15,479 bases of DNA from an uncultured Eubacteriales bacterium (GTDB lineage: Bacteria > Bacillota > Clostridia > Christensenellales > UBA1242). Below, piece by piece: positions 1 to 6,948 of the stretch. Under the pieces are notes generated by a model. That model did not search any database. It saw only the letters and a list, made by a program, of their open reading frames with translations, and was not told the DNA's origin. Position 1 is the stretch's first letter; every line of letters begins with the position of its first letter. The position numbers and the translations under genes are program-made. The stretch is taken from positions 12,335 through 27,813 of the forward strand of contig CARXKP010000012.1 of the NCBI GenBank assembly GCA_949096025.1, read 5' to 3'.

Positions 1-1000
1 TTTGTTTTTCTGCTCTTTTTATTTTAATTTCATCATTTTGCAAACTCAAAGCAAAACTATCGATATTAGCAGTTGCCAAAATTTCTATATCATTTTGCTT
101 TAATCTTTCTACTACTTCACTATTAGGATGTAATGTAGAATTTCCACTTGAAGAAATAATAGCATATTGCGGTTTAACCATATTCAAAAATTCTTGTGAA
201 GTAGAAGTCTTTGAACCGTGATGCCCTACTTTTAAAACATCTGCCTTAAGAAAATTCCCATAATCCTCTATTAATGTTTTTTCGATTGAAGTTTCAGCAT
301 CTCCTGTAAATAAAAATTTTTTATTTTTATAACTAATCATTATTACAGCGCTATAATTATTATTTTCAGAATAAACATCCTTTTTAGGTGATAAAAACTC
401 TATTCCTACATCGCCCTCTACAAATCTCAAACCCTTTTCATTAAACAATATCTCACAATTATGCTTATATGCACTAGCTATAACCTGATCATAGATTATA
501 TCATCAGAAATTTTATAATCATTAACCGACATATCATTTTCAAATTCAAATGTTGAATAAATTTTGGGTCTAAATAAAGTTTTTACGCCAAAATCTTTTA
601 TGATTTTTGTCGCATTTCCGATATGATCATTATCAGTATGAGTTAAAACTAAATAATCAATATTATTTAGTTTTTCATAAAACCTATATTGTTTTATATA
701 AGAAGCAACCCTTTCATAATGCTTTTGGGATCCGGTATCAATCAAAATTGTCTTTTTATTAGGTAACCTTAATAATATAGCATCTCCGTTTTCAACATCT
801 ATAAAATGTACTTGAAACGAATCACCTTTAAAACCATAAGCATAATCATATCTCTCAAATGCAATTAAACCATTATTAAAAAAGAAAATTAATAAATATA
901 AAATGACGAATAGAAATGTTATGAAAATCTTAACATAAAATTCGCCTTTTGATAGAACTGATTCTCTTAATTTTTCATTGAAAGCTTTCTTTTTCTTCAT
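1..1000 (-). CDS. ComEC-like metallo-beta-lactamase-fold hydrolase with N-terminal membrane anchor (C-terminus cut by window edge)
   Basis: The reading frame starts at ATG 998-1000 and stays open for 333 codons to the left edge, so the C-terminus is missing. Residues 1-20 are basic and about 21-42 form one hydrophobic membrane span. A metallo-beta-lactamase fold follows: HTDNDH at 121-126 (metal ligands), GDAE at 233-236, GHHGS at 259-263 and a late HP at 291. This motif set matches the C-terminal domain of the competence protein ComEC/Rec2 and its stand-alone relatives, which are thought to be extracytoplasmic metal-dependent phosphodiesterases or nucleases. The ComEC channel domain and OB-like N-terminal part are absent, so this is probably not the DNA channel itself. 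The start lies 5 nt after the patatin stop with no clear Shine-Dalgarno, which suggests translational coupling. Fold assignment is firm; the substrate is unknown. Confidence 0.88.
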   Translation of the reverse strand, partial: MKKKKAFNEKLRESVLSKGEFYVKIFITFLFVILYLLIFFFNNGLIAFERYDYAYGFKGDSFQVHFIDVENGDAILLRLPNKKTILIDTGSQKHYERVASYIKQYRFYEKLNNIDYLVLTHTDNDHIGNATKIIKDFGVKTLFRPKIYSTFEFENDMSVNDYKISDDIIYDQVIASAYKHNCEILFNEKGLRFVEGDVGIEFLSPKKDVYSENNNYSAVIMISYKNKKFLFTGDAETSIEKTLIEDYGNFLKADVLKVGHHGSKTSTSQEFLNMVKPQYAIISSSGNSTLHPNSEVVERLKQNDIEILATANIDSFALSLQNDEIKIKRAEKQ

Positions 1001-1005
1001 TTGTA

Positions 1006-1833
1006 TTATCTTATAAATGTAATATCTTTATTCGTTATCTTATTTTTTATTCCTTTCTTTCTATTAAAAATTTCCATTATTTGCGGCATAGCATCTATAG
1101 TCGCTTTATAACCTTCTTCTATCATTTCATCCATACCATCAGTTTTCGTTGCTTTAAAACGCTTAGTTTCTGGGGCAATAACTAGGTCAGAATTAGAATA
1201 CCCTCTTACAGCATTACTTTTCATTAGTATTCGAATAGAGCAAGTTATAACATCAATGAACTTTGTACTAGATGTTCCAAAGGTTCTTGATTTATTTACA
1301 TCTATAGATATAACATAATCACAACCAAAATACTTTGGAATATCAGCTGGAATTGTATTTTGAAGTCCACCATCACATAAAATCATATCATCATATATAA
1401 CCGGTTGAAAAACACCAGGTACTGCACAACTACCCATAACCGCCTTTGCCAAATTTCCTTTAGCAAAACAGATTTCTTTAGTAGATTTAATATCAACAGC
1501 AACTGCTGCAAATGGTGTAGGAAGTTGCTCAATATCTATATCACCAAGATTATTTGTTATTATCTCACCCACACCATCAAGTTTTGAAGGAGTAAATGGA
1601 ATAAAATTCCTCTTTATATCTTTTTCACTCAAATTTTTTATAATATTATACATCTGTTTATAAGTATAACCTGCTGCATAAAAAGCACCGGCAATACTGC
1701 CCGCACTAGTTCCTGCTACAAAATCAAATTTTAAGCCAAATTCTTCAAATGCTTTTATAGCACCTAAATGTGTCAAACCTCTAGCTCCACCACCACCAAA
1801 AGCAATTCCAACTTTAACCTTTCGACTAAACAT
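1006..1833 (-). CDS. Patatin-like phospholipase (RssA-type)
   Basis: This 275-residue protein is a lipid acyl hydrolase with a Ser-Asp dyad. It has a glycine-rich oxyanion loop GGGGARGL at 13-20, the nucleophile elbow GTSAG at 41-45 (Ser43), a conserved AVPGVF-type block at 137-142, and the DGG motif at 154-156 (Asp154). No signal peptide or membrane span is visible, so it should be cytosolic and may act at the inner face of the membrane. The length is typical of compact bacterial patatins such as RssA/YlbK. The ATG at 1831-1833 is preceded by AAAGGG (1840-1845) with a 6-nt spacer, which supports this start. It is the first gene of an operon with the ComEC-like hydrolase 5 nt downstream. The physiological substrate cannot be read from the sequence. 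Confidence 0.93.
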   Translation of the reverse strand: MFSRKVKVGIAFGGGGARGLTHLGAIKAFEEFGLKFDFVAGTSAGSIAGAFYAAGYTYKQMYNIIKNLSEKDIKRNFIPFTPSKLDGVGEIITNNLGDIDIEQLPTPFAAVAVDIKSTKEICFAKGNLAKAVMGSCAVPGVFQPVIYDDMILCDGGLQNTIPADIPKYFGCDYVISIDVNKSRTFGTSSTKFIDVITCSIRILMKSNAVRGYSNSDLVIAPETKRFKATKTDGMDEMIEEGYKATIDAMPQIMEIFNRKKGIKNKITNKDITFIR

Positions 1834-1861
1834 AATTAACCCTTTAATATATTATATAAAT

Positions 1862-1889
1862 AGTATAACCTAAAACAAGAAAAAAACAA
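1862..1889 (-). promoter_or_regulatory. Candidate promoter of the patatin operon
   Basis: On the minus strand, TTGTTT (1884-1889) and TATACT (1862-1867) are separated by 16 nt. A start near 1855 would leave a ~22-nt leader that keeps the full AAAGGG ribosome site. A perfect TATAAT at 1851-1856 is closer but would start transcription inside the ribosome site. The -35 is weak and the region is very AT-rich. Confidence 0.4.
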
Positions 1890-1909
1890 AGTAAAATATA
1901 TAAAAGCAC

Positions 1910-1938
1910 TTGATTTTTTTTATATTATTTGTTATAAT
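1910..1938 (+). promoter_or_regulatory. Promoter of tRNA-Glu
   Basis: TTGATT (1910-1915) and a perfect TATAAT (1933-1938) lie 17 nt apart. The expected start near 1945 is about 14 nt before the first tRNA base. It is divergent from the patatin promoter. Confidence 0.8.
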
Positions 1939-1958
1939 AATGATGTTTTAAAAAATAA

Positions 1959-2033
1959 GGCCTCTTGGTCAAGCGGTTAAGACGCCGCCCTCTCACGGCG
2001 GAATCAGGAGTTCGATTCTCCTAGAGGCTACCA
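1959..2033 (+). tRNA. tRNA-Glu (anticodon CTC)
   Basis: The 75-nt sequence folds as a canonical cloverleaf. The acceptor arm pairs GGCCTCT with AGAGGCT, with a G-U pair at position 1-72, followed by discriminator A and an encoded CCA. The anticodon stem is CCGCC/GGCGG (1985-1989, 1997-2001) with loop CTCTCAC, placing CTC at 1992-1994. The T arm is AGGAG/CTCCT around TTCGATT. CTC reads GAG only, so another tRNA-Glu(TTC) must exist elsewhere. It is a single tRNA, not part of a visible cluster. Confidence 0.96.
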
Positions 2034-2078
2034 AATAATATCTCTCTATCGTTCTGGACGTATTATTTTAAGAATTGA

Positions 2079-2157
2079 TTAAGATGGGTTGGAATCCTCT
2101 TGACGAACGGCAAAAACCTTTTAGATTTTTGCCATTTGCTAAAAGGTTTTCAACTTT
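2079..2157 (+). promoter_or_regulatory. Structured leader with alternative hairpins (candidate attenuator or tRNA terminator)
   Basis: Between the tRNA and the next gene there are three possible stems. TTAAGA (2079-2084) pairs with TCTTGA (2098-2103), capped by GGG (2086-2088) with TCC (2095-2097). GGCAAAAA (2109-2116) pairs with TTTTTGCC (2126-2133). AAAACCTTTTAG (2113-2124) pairs perfectly with CTAAAAGGTTTT (2139-2150), followed 4 nt later by seven T (2155-2161). The second and third stems share bases 2113-2124 and cannot both form, which is the geometry of an antiterminator and a terminator. The simpler reading is a tRNA terminator. No known riboswitch or T-box specifier was recognised. 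A weak internal promoter (TTGACG 2100-2105, TAGATT 2122-2127) is also possible. Confidence 0.5.
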
Positions 2158-2173
2158 TTTTATTGAAGGTAAT

Positions 2174-2413
2174 ATGAAAAATTTTAAATTAGAAAATTAT
2201 TCTTTAAAAGAATTAAAAATTTTGAAAGAAAGATTTCAATTTGATAAAGATCAAAAAATGCTTGATCTGATAAATGATGAGATTAGAACAAAAACTATCA
2301 ATGAAGCATTAAATAATGCAAAAAAAGCAGAAATTCGTCAAGAAGCTTATGACAAATATGGTTATGTACCTGAAAGTTATATAAAAGACGATGATGACTA
2401 TGAAAGATATTGA
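2174..2413 (+). CDS. Small charged hypothetical protein, 79 residues
   Basis: I do not recognise this protein. The chosen ATG at 2174 follows GAAGGT (2165-2170), a usable though close ribosome site, and the frame ends at TGA 2411-2413, just before a terminator. The product is rich in Lys, Glu, Asp and Asn. A likely helical stretch spans about residues 9-60, followed by a KYGYVPESYIKDD segment and an acidic DDDDY end. It has no signal peptide or membrane segment and is probably cytosolic. The frame stays open upstream to a TTG at 2075 and an ATG at 2084, but that extension would be encoded through the leader hairpins and its Phe/Arg-rich composition differs from the rest. With no better promoter nearby, it may depend on read-through from the tRNA-Glu promoter. 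Confidence 0.62.
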   Translation: MKNFKLENYSLKELKILKERFQFDKDQKMLDLINDEIRTKTINEALNNAKKAEIRQEAYDKYGYVPESYIKDDDDYERY

Positions 2414-2447
2414 GATTTGTAAAATGAATTAAAAAATGGTAAAACAT

Positions 2448-2475
2448 AAAAACAACTTTAAATTAGTTGTTTTTT
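2448..2475. terminator. Bidirectional intrinsic terminator
   Basis: AAAAACAACT (2448-2457) pairs perfectly with AGTTGTTTTT (2465-2474) around a 7-nt loop. The T run on the plus strand ends the small-protein transcript. The mirror-image T run on the minus strand can stop transcripts arriving from the 2582-3298 gene. Confidence 0.78.
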
Positions 2476-2526
2476 ATTATTTATATAAAATTTTGTAAAT
2501 TTTTGTAAAAAATTTTGCAAAAATGC

Positions 2527-2555
2527 TTGTCAAATTGAAAAATATATGTTATCAT
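2527..2555 (+). promoter_or_regulatory. Extended -10 promoter of a small RNA
   Basis: TTGTCA (2527-2532) and TATCAT (2550-2555) are separated by 17 nt, with TG at 2547-2548 forming an extended -10. The predicted start, 7 nt past the -10, is G2562, exactly the first base of a 10-bp hairpin. No plus-strand gene follows, only a terminated structured RNA. Confidence 0.72.
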
Positions 2556-2561
2556 AAAAGA

Positions 2562-2648
2562 GTAATTTGTAGCAATACAAATTACACGGTAACTCCTAAG
2601 TTGACCGTATACCTAAAAGAGGATTTTGAGTTATCAAAATCCTTTTTT
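2562..2648 (+). ncRNA. Candidate small RNA with three hairpins, antisense to the 3' end of the neighbouring gene
   Basis: The predicted ~87-nt transcript is almost entirely structured. Hairpin 1 is a perfect 10-bp stem (2562-2571 with 2576-2585) closed by a GCAA (GNRA) tetraloop. Hairpin 2 pairs ACGGT (2586-2590) with ACCGT (2604-2608) and AAC (2591-2593) with GTT (2600-2602), with one bulged G. Its loop is UCCUAA, within the string CUCCU, which is complementary to an AGGAG ribosome site. Hairpin 3 is the terminator at 2620-2648. No ATG is present and no known family was recognised. It overlaps the last 22 codons of the minus-strand gene at 2582-3298, so cis-antisense action, trans action on ribosome sites through the C-rich loop, or both, are possible. 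Existence is well supported by promoter, structure and terminator; function is inference. Confidence 0.68.
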
Positions 2649-3298
2649 ATATTATCATTAAAAATCACTACATTTACTTCTATCAATTTTGTTGAGTTTT
2701 CAAATTTAAATATCAATTTACAATTATCGTTTGTTATAAGGATATAATCTATTAATTCGTGTTTTAAAATTGCTTCCCCTTCTTCATAAACAATGTCATA
2801 ATTTACATTTTCAAGCTTATTACCTATATTATTGTAAACCTCAACATAGAAATGACAAGAATTTGCTTCCATATAAATTATTTTTCCTATATCATCATAT
2901 CTACAATTTAGTACTGGAACTATTTTTATATTATATTCATTATCCTTAACTGTAACAACAAATTGCTTACTACAAACCTCATTACCTTTCACTCCAGAAA
3001 TAGTAACTGTTACCTCACCTACTTTTATAGATTCAATATAATTTTCATTTATATTAATTATACCAAGCTTATCTAAAGAAAAACTCACCTCTACATTTAA
3101 CTTATTAAAACTATAAAAATCAAATATCTTGTCGCCAACTGAGATATTTAAGTCATCTACACTACACGAAAGTTCATCATTGTGAGATATATCATCATCA
3201 TTTTTCTTATCCATTCCTAATACTATGATCAACAATAAAGTTACAGATATTGCTAATATTATTAAAGAAGAAATAATAGTAATCACTTTTTTATTCAT
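2582..3298 (-). CDS. Single-span membrane protein with Ig-like (Big_2-like) extracellular part
   Basis: This is a 238-residue protein of unknown function. Residues 5-28 form one strongly hydrophobic segment after an NKK start, an uncleaved signal-anchor by appearance (no lipobox Cys). The rest is predicted outside the cell. Residues about 45-118 resemble a bacterial Ig-like domain of the Big_2 type, with the pattern NISVGD, then INENYIESIKVGEVTVTI. A second beta-rich module covers about 122-214, and five Cys are scattered through the outer part. Start choice: ATG at 3296-3298; a TTG two codons upstream is rejected. No Shine-Dalgarno is visible and a TATAAT sits just upstream, so the mRNA may be nearly leaderless. 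The last ~22 residues lie beyond the second module and are encoded opposite the small RNA. Confidence 0.8.
   Translation of the reverse strand: MNKKVITIISSLIILAISVTLLLIIVLGMDKKNDDDISHNDELSCSVDDLNISVGDKIFDFYSFNKLNVEVSFSLDKLGIININENYIESIKVGEVTVTISGVKGNEVCSKQFVVTVKDNEYNIKIVPVLNCRYDDIGKIIYMEANSCHFYVEVYNNIGNKLENVNYDIVYEEGEAILKHELIDYILITNDNCKLIFKFENSTKLIEVNVVIFNDNIKKDFDNSKSSFRYTVNLGVTV
2620..2648 (+). terminator. Intrinsic terminator of the small RNA
   Basis: GGATTTTGA (2621-2629) pairs perfectly with TCAAAATCC (2634-2642) around a GTTA tetraloop, then six T (2643-2648). On the minus strand this lies within the coding sequence and its following tract is interrupted, so it should act mainly on the plus strand. 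Confidence 0.85.
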
Positions 3299-3305
3299 AA
3301 ACAAA

Positions 3306-3334
3306 ATTATACTCAGAATTCGACAAAAAGTAAA
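3306..3334 (-). promoter_or_regulatory. Candidate promoter giving a near-leaderless mRNA
   Basis: On the minus strand, TTTACT (3329-3334) and a perfect TATAAT (3306-3311) are 17 nt apart. The expected start is about 3299, one base before the ATG at 3298. The absence of a ribosome site agrees with this. The -35 is only a partial match. Confidence 0.5.
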
Positions 3335-3354
3335 ACAAATCTACCTACTAAAAC

Positions 3355-3383
3355 AAAAAATCCACTATTAAAGTGGATTTTTT
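3355..3383 (-). terminator. Terminator of the rpoBC operon
   Basis: A perfect 12-bp stem pairs 3355-3366 with 3372-3383 around a 5-nt loop. On the minus strand its last six bases are T, followed by GTTTT. It begins 2 nt after the rpoC stop, so rpoC is the last gene of its transcript. Confidence 0.9.
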
Positions 3384-3385
3384 AA

Positions 3386-6300
3386 TTATTCTGCAATATC
3401 TACATCTATATCAGTATCTTCATCTTTAATTACTACTGGCATAACTGATCTATAATTTTTTAGACCAGTCCCTGCAGGAATTAATTTCCCAATAATTACA
3501 TTTTCCTTAAGACCAAGTAAATTATCTACTTTGCCCTTAACAGATGCATCAGTAAGAGTTCTTGATGTCTCTTGGAATGATGCTGCAGAAAGGAAACTTT
3601 CAGTTGATAATGAAGCTTTTGTAATACCTAAAAGTATTCTCTTTACAGTGGCAGGTACTCCACCTTCTTGAAGAATTCTTTCATTTTCTTCATCACATCT
3701 ATATACATCTACTATTTCTCCAGGAAGTAAAGATGTATCTCCAGAAGACTCAACCTTTACTTTCTTCAGCATTTGTCTAATAATAAGTTCAACGTGTTTA
3801 TCGTTAACTTTAACACCCTGTCCTCTATATGTGTCAATTACTTGAGTAAGTAAATATTCTTGAAGTCCTTTAACACCTCTCATTCTTAATAAATCTGCTG
3901 GATTAATAGCACCTGCTGTAATTTGTGTACCAGGTTCAACTATATCATCATTTTTTACTAAAAGAACAACTGGTTTCTTTGCTTCATATTCTACATCACC
4001 ATCTCTAGAAGAAATTGTAAAGTAATAATATTTAGGATCTTGTTTAATTGTAATTTTCCCTGCAACTTCAGAAATAAGCGCTTCACCTTTTGGTTTTCTA
4101 GCTTCAAAGATTTCTTCTACACGAGGAAGACCTTGTGTAATATCAAGCGCTGAAGCAACACCACCAGAGTGGAAAGTTCTCATTGTAAGTTGTGTACCAG
4201 GTTCACCAATTGATTGAGCAGCAACAATACCAACTGCTTCACCAATATTAACCATACTTTTATTACTTAAATCTCTACCATAACACTTAGCACATACACC
4301 GTGTTTGCAACGACAAGTAAATAATGAACGGATTTGTACTTTAGTAATTCCAGCCTCTGTAATTTGATTTGCTTGTTCTTTTGTTATCATTGTATTTGCA
4401 GGAACAAGCAATTCTTGTGTCTTAGGATTAATAATATCATCAACACATACTCTACCGTAAATTCTTTCTGCTAAAGTTTCTTGAACAGCGCCATCAACAA
4501 CAAGGTCAGAAACCCAAACACCTTTAACATTTTCACCCAAATCAGCAAAGCAATCTTCTGTAGTAACTACTACATCTTGTGATATGTCTACTAGACGACG
4601 TGTAAGATATCCTGAATCCGCTGTTTTTAAGGCTGTATCAGAAAGTGACTTTCTAATACCACGAGCAGTGATGAAATATTCAATTGGAGACAAACCTTTA
4701 ACGAAAGAAGATTTAATAGGCCCAACCATTTCACCAGATGCTGTAACCTTTAATCCAATCATACCACAAAGAGAGTTTATTTGGTCAGTAGAACCACGGG
4801 CACCTGATACATACATAATCTTAAATGGATTATCATCAGCCATACTAGCAACAACTGCCTCTACAACTTTTGATTTAGTTTCAGTCCAATACTCATTATT
4901 AATCTTAACTTTCTCTTCGTTAGTAATAAGACCTCTTCTAAATAGTTTCTCATTCTCTTTTACTTTTACTTCAGTTTCAGCAATTATTTCATACTTTTCT
5001 TTAGGTTCTGAAATATCAAATGCATTAACAGTAAGGGCTCCAAGAGTTGAATATTTGTAACCTGTAGATTTAATTTTATCAACAAGTTTAGCACATTCTG
5101 TTGTGCCGTGAATGTCATAAGCTCTCGCTAAAATATTACCAAGATCTTTTTTAACGATTTCACGATTTAATTCAAGTTCGCAATAATTATCTGGATTAGT
5201 TCTATCAACATATCCTAAATCTTGTGGTATTTGTTCATTGAATAAAATTCTACCAACTGTGGTTTCTATTATTTTAGAATACTTATTTCCATCAACTTCT
5301 TTTTCAATTCTTACTTTAATTTTTGCTTGAAGATGAAGTTGTTGTGTTTGATAAGCAATGATTGCTTCATCAACTGATGAGAATATACTACCCTCTCCTT
5401 TTACTCCATCTTTTTGAATTGTCATATAAGCACAACCTAAAATGATATCCTGTGATGGAGTAACAATTGGGTCACCATCTGATGGTTTCAAAATATTATT
5501 TGAAGCAAGCATAAGTGTTCTAGCTTCAGTTCTTGCATCAAGCGATAATGGAACGTGAATAGACATTTGGTCACCATCGAAGTCAGCATTAAACGCAGCA
5601 CAGACAGATGGATGCAATTTAATAGCTCTACCTTCAACCAGAACAGGTTCAAATGCTTGAACAGAAAGTCTATGAAGTGTTGGCGCACGGTTTAAGAATA
5701 CAGGGTGATCCTTAATTACTTCTGCAAGAATATCCCAAACAATTGGCTTTTCTTTTTCAATCATTCTTTTTGCAGATTTAATATTATGAGACTTATTAAG
5801 GTCAACAAGCCTATTCATAATAAATGGTTTAAATAATTCTAGAGCCATTTCTTTTGGAACACCACACTGATACATCTTGAGTTCTGGACCTACAACGATA
5901 ACTGAACGTCCTGAATAATCAACACGTTTACCAAGAAGGTGCAATCTAAATCTACCTTGTTTTCCACCTAGCATTGCAGTAAGAGATTTCAAATCTCGTT
6001 GTTTAGAACTCTGTACTGCCTTACCTCTTTTACCATTATCAATAAGGTTATCAACAGCCTCTTGGAGCATTCTCTTTTCATTTCTTACAATTACATCAGG
6101 AGCGCCAAGTTCCATTAATTTTTTAAGACGATTATTTCTATTTATAACTCTTCTATAAAGGTCATTTAAGTCACTTGTAGCATATCTACCACCATCAATA
6201 GGAACCATAGGTCTAAGATCAGGAGGAAGAACAGGTATAACATCAAGCACCATCCAAGTAGGATTATTTCCACTCTTAATGAAAGATTCAACAACATCAA

Positions 6301-6931
6301 GCTTTTTAATAGCCTTGATTCTTCTTTGACCTTTCATAGTAAGTAACCCTTCTTTAAGAGATTTTGCCTCTTTCTCAAGGTCTACTTCAGAAAGCAATCT
6401 TTTAATTGCTGATGCACCCATACCAACTTCAAAAGCATCATAACCATATTTATCACAAGCTTCGTGATATTCCTTATCTGTAATAACTTGCTTATAAGCA
6501 AGATCTGTGCGTTTTGGATCTAAAACTACATAGCATACATAATAAACAATTTGTTCAAGTACTTTTGGTGTCATTTCTAGAAGTGTACCGATTTTAGAAG
6601 GTACATTTCTGAAAAACCAAATATGAGTACAAGGGGCAGCAAGTTCTATGTGCCCCATTCTCTCTCTTCTTACTTTTGCTCTTGTGACTTCAACACCACA
6701 TTTATCGCAAACAACGCCCTTGTAACGAACTCTTTTGTACCTTCCACATTGACATTCCCAATCTTTTCTAGGTCCAAAAATCTTTTCACAAAAAAGACCA
6801 TCTCTTTCCGGCTTCTGAGTTCTATAATTGATAGTTTCTGGTTTAGTAACTTCCCCGTGAGACCATTCTCTTATTTTTTCTGGAGAAGCAATTCCAATCT
6901 TTATGGAATCAAAATTGTTTAATTCAAACAT
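3386..6931 (-). CDS. rpoC: DNA-directed RNA polymerase subunit beta'
   Basis: This catalytic subunit of RNA polymerase, 1181 residues, has the normal Bacillota length without the large gammaproteobacterial insert. The N-terminal zinc ribbon has Cys60, 62, 75 and 78. The active-site motif NADFDGDQM is at 448-456, with Asp450, 452 and 454 binding the catalytic magnesium. The bridge helix lies around 756-790, the second zinc site is Cys794, 873, 880 and 883, and the trigger-loop motif MRTFHSGG is at 917-924. The bridge-helix N-terminal part reads TARGIRKSLSD (755-765) where E. coli and Bacillus have STHGARKGLAD, an unusual change. The start ATG 6929-6931 has an AAAGGGG ribosome site (6939-6945) with a 7-nt spacer and lies 17 nt after rpoB, so the two are cotranscribed. 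A terminator follows immediately. Confidence 0.99.
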   Translation of the reverse strand: MFELNNFDSIKIGIASPEKIREWSHGEVTKPETINYRTQKPERDGLFCEKIFGPRKDWECQCGRYKRVRYKGVVCDKCGVEVTRAKVRRERMGHIELAAPCTHIWFFRNVPSKIGTLLEMTPKVLEQIVYYVCYVVLDPKRTDLAYKQVITDKEYHEACDKYGYDAFEVGMGASAIKRLLSEVDLEKEAKSLKEGLLTMKGQRRIKAIKKLDVVESFIKSGNNPTWMVLDVIPVLPPDLRPMVPIDGGRYATSDLNDLYRRVINRNNRLKKLMELGAPDVIVRNEKRMLQEAVDNLIDNGKRGKAVQSSKQRDLKSLTAMLGGKQGRFRLHLLGKRVDYSGRSVIVVGPELKMYQCGVPKEMALELFKPFIMNRLVDLNKSHNIKSAKRMIEKEKPIVWDILAEVIKDHPVFLNRAPTLHRLSVQAFEPVLVEGRAIKLHPSVCAAFNADFDGDQMSIHVPLSLDARTEARTLMLASNNILKPSDGDPIVTPSQDIILGCAYMTIQKDGVKGEGSIFSSVDEAIIAYQTQQLHLQAKIKVRIEKEVDGNKYSKIIETTVGRILFNEQIPQDLGYVDRTNPDNYCELELNREIVKKDLGNILARAYDIHGTTECAKLVDKIKSTGYKYSTLGALTVNAFDISEPKEKYEIIAETEVKVKENEKLFRRGLITNEEKVKINNEYWTETKSKVVEAVVASMADDNPFKIMYVSGARGSTDQINSLCGMIGLKVTASGEMVGPIKSSFVKGLSPIEYFITARGIRKSLSDTALKTADSGYLTRRLVDISQDVVVTTEDCFADLGENVKGVWVSDLVVDGAVQETLAERIYGRVCVDDIINPKTQELLVPANTMITKEQANQITEAGITKVQIRSLFTCRCKHGVCAKCYGRDLSNKSMVNIGEAVGIVAAQSIGEPGTQLTMRTFHSGGVASALDITQGLPRVEEIFEARKPKGEALISEVAGKITIKQDPKYYYFTISSRDGDVEYEAKKPVVLLVKNDDIVEPGTQITAGAINPADLLRMRGVKGLQEYLLTQVIDTYRGQGVKVNDKHVELIIRQMLKKVKVESSGDTSLLPGEIVDVYRCDEENERILQEGGVPATVKRILLGITKASLSTESFLSAASFQETSRTLTDASVKGKVDNLLGLKENVIIGKLIPAGTGLKNYRSVMPVVIKDEDTDIDVDIAE

Positions 6932-6948
6932 ATCAAATCCCCTTTTTA

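Noticed and set aside
2041..2160. T-box or other known riboswitch after tRNA-Glu
   Set aside because: No T-box sequence (the conserved UGGN antiterminator bulge) or specifier loop was recognised, and the downstream gene is not an aminoacyl-tRNA or amino-acid gene.
2075..2173. N-terminal extension of the small protein from TTG 2075 or ATG 2084
   Set aside because: It would run through the leader hairpins, has no good ribosome site, and its composition differs from the downstream protein; ATG 2174 has GAAGGT in front.
2523..2747. Plus-strand ORF over the small RNA region
   Set aside because: Its ATG lies upstream of the predicted start of transcription, it has no ribosome site, and it runs through a strong terminator and the antisense of a real gene.
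3302..3304. TTG start for the Ig-like membrane protein
   Set aside because: It lacks a ribosome site, and the predicted transcription start falls downstream of it; ATG 3298 begins a normal signal-anchor.
4584..5060. 158-codon plus-strand ORF inside rpoC
   Set aside because: It is an antisense shadow of a conserved gene with no promoter, no ribosome site and no recognisable domain.
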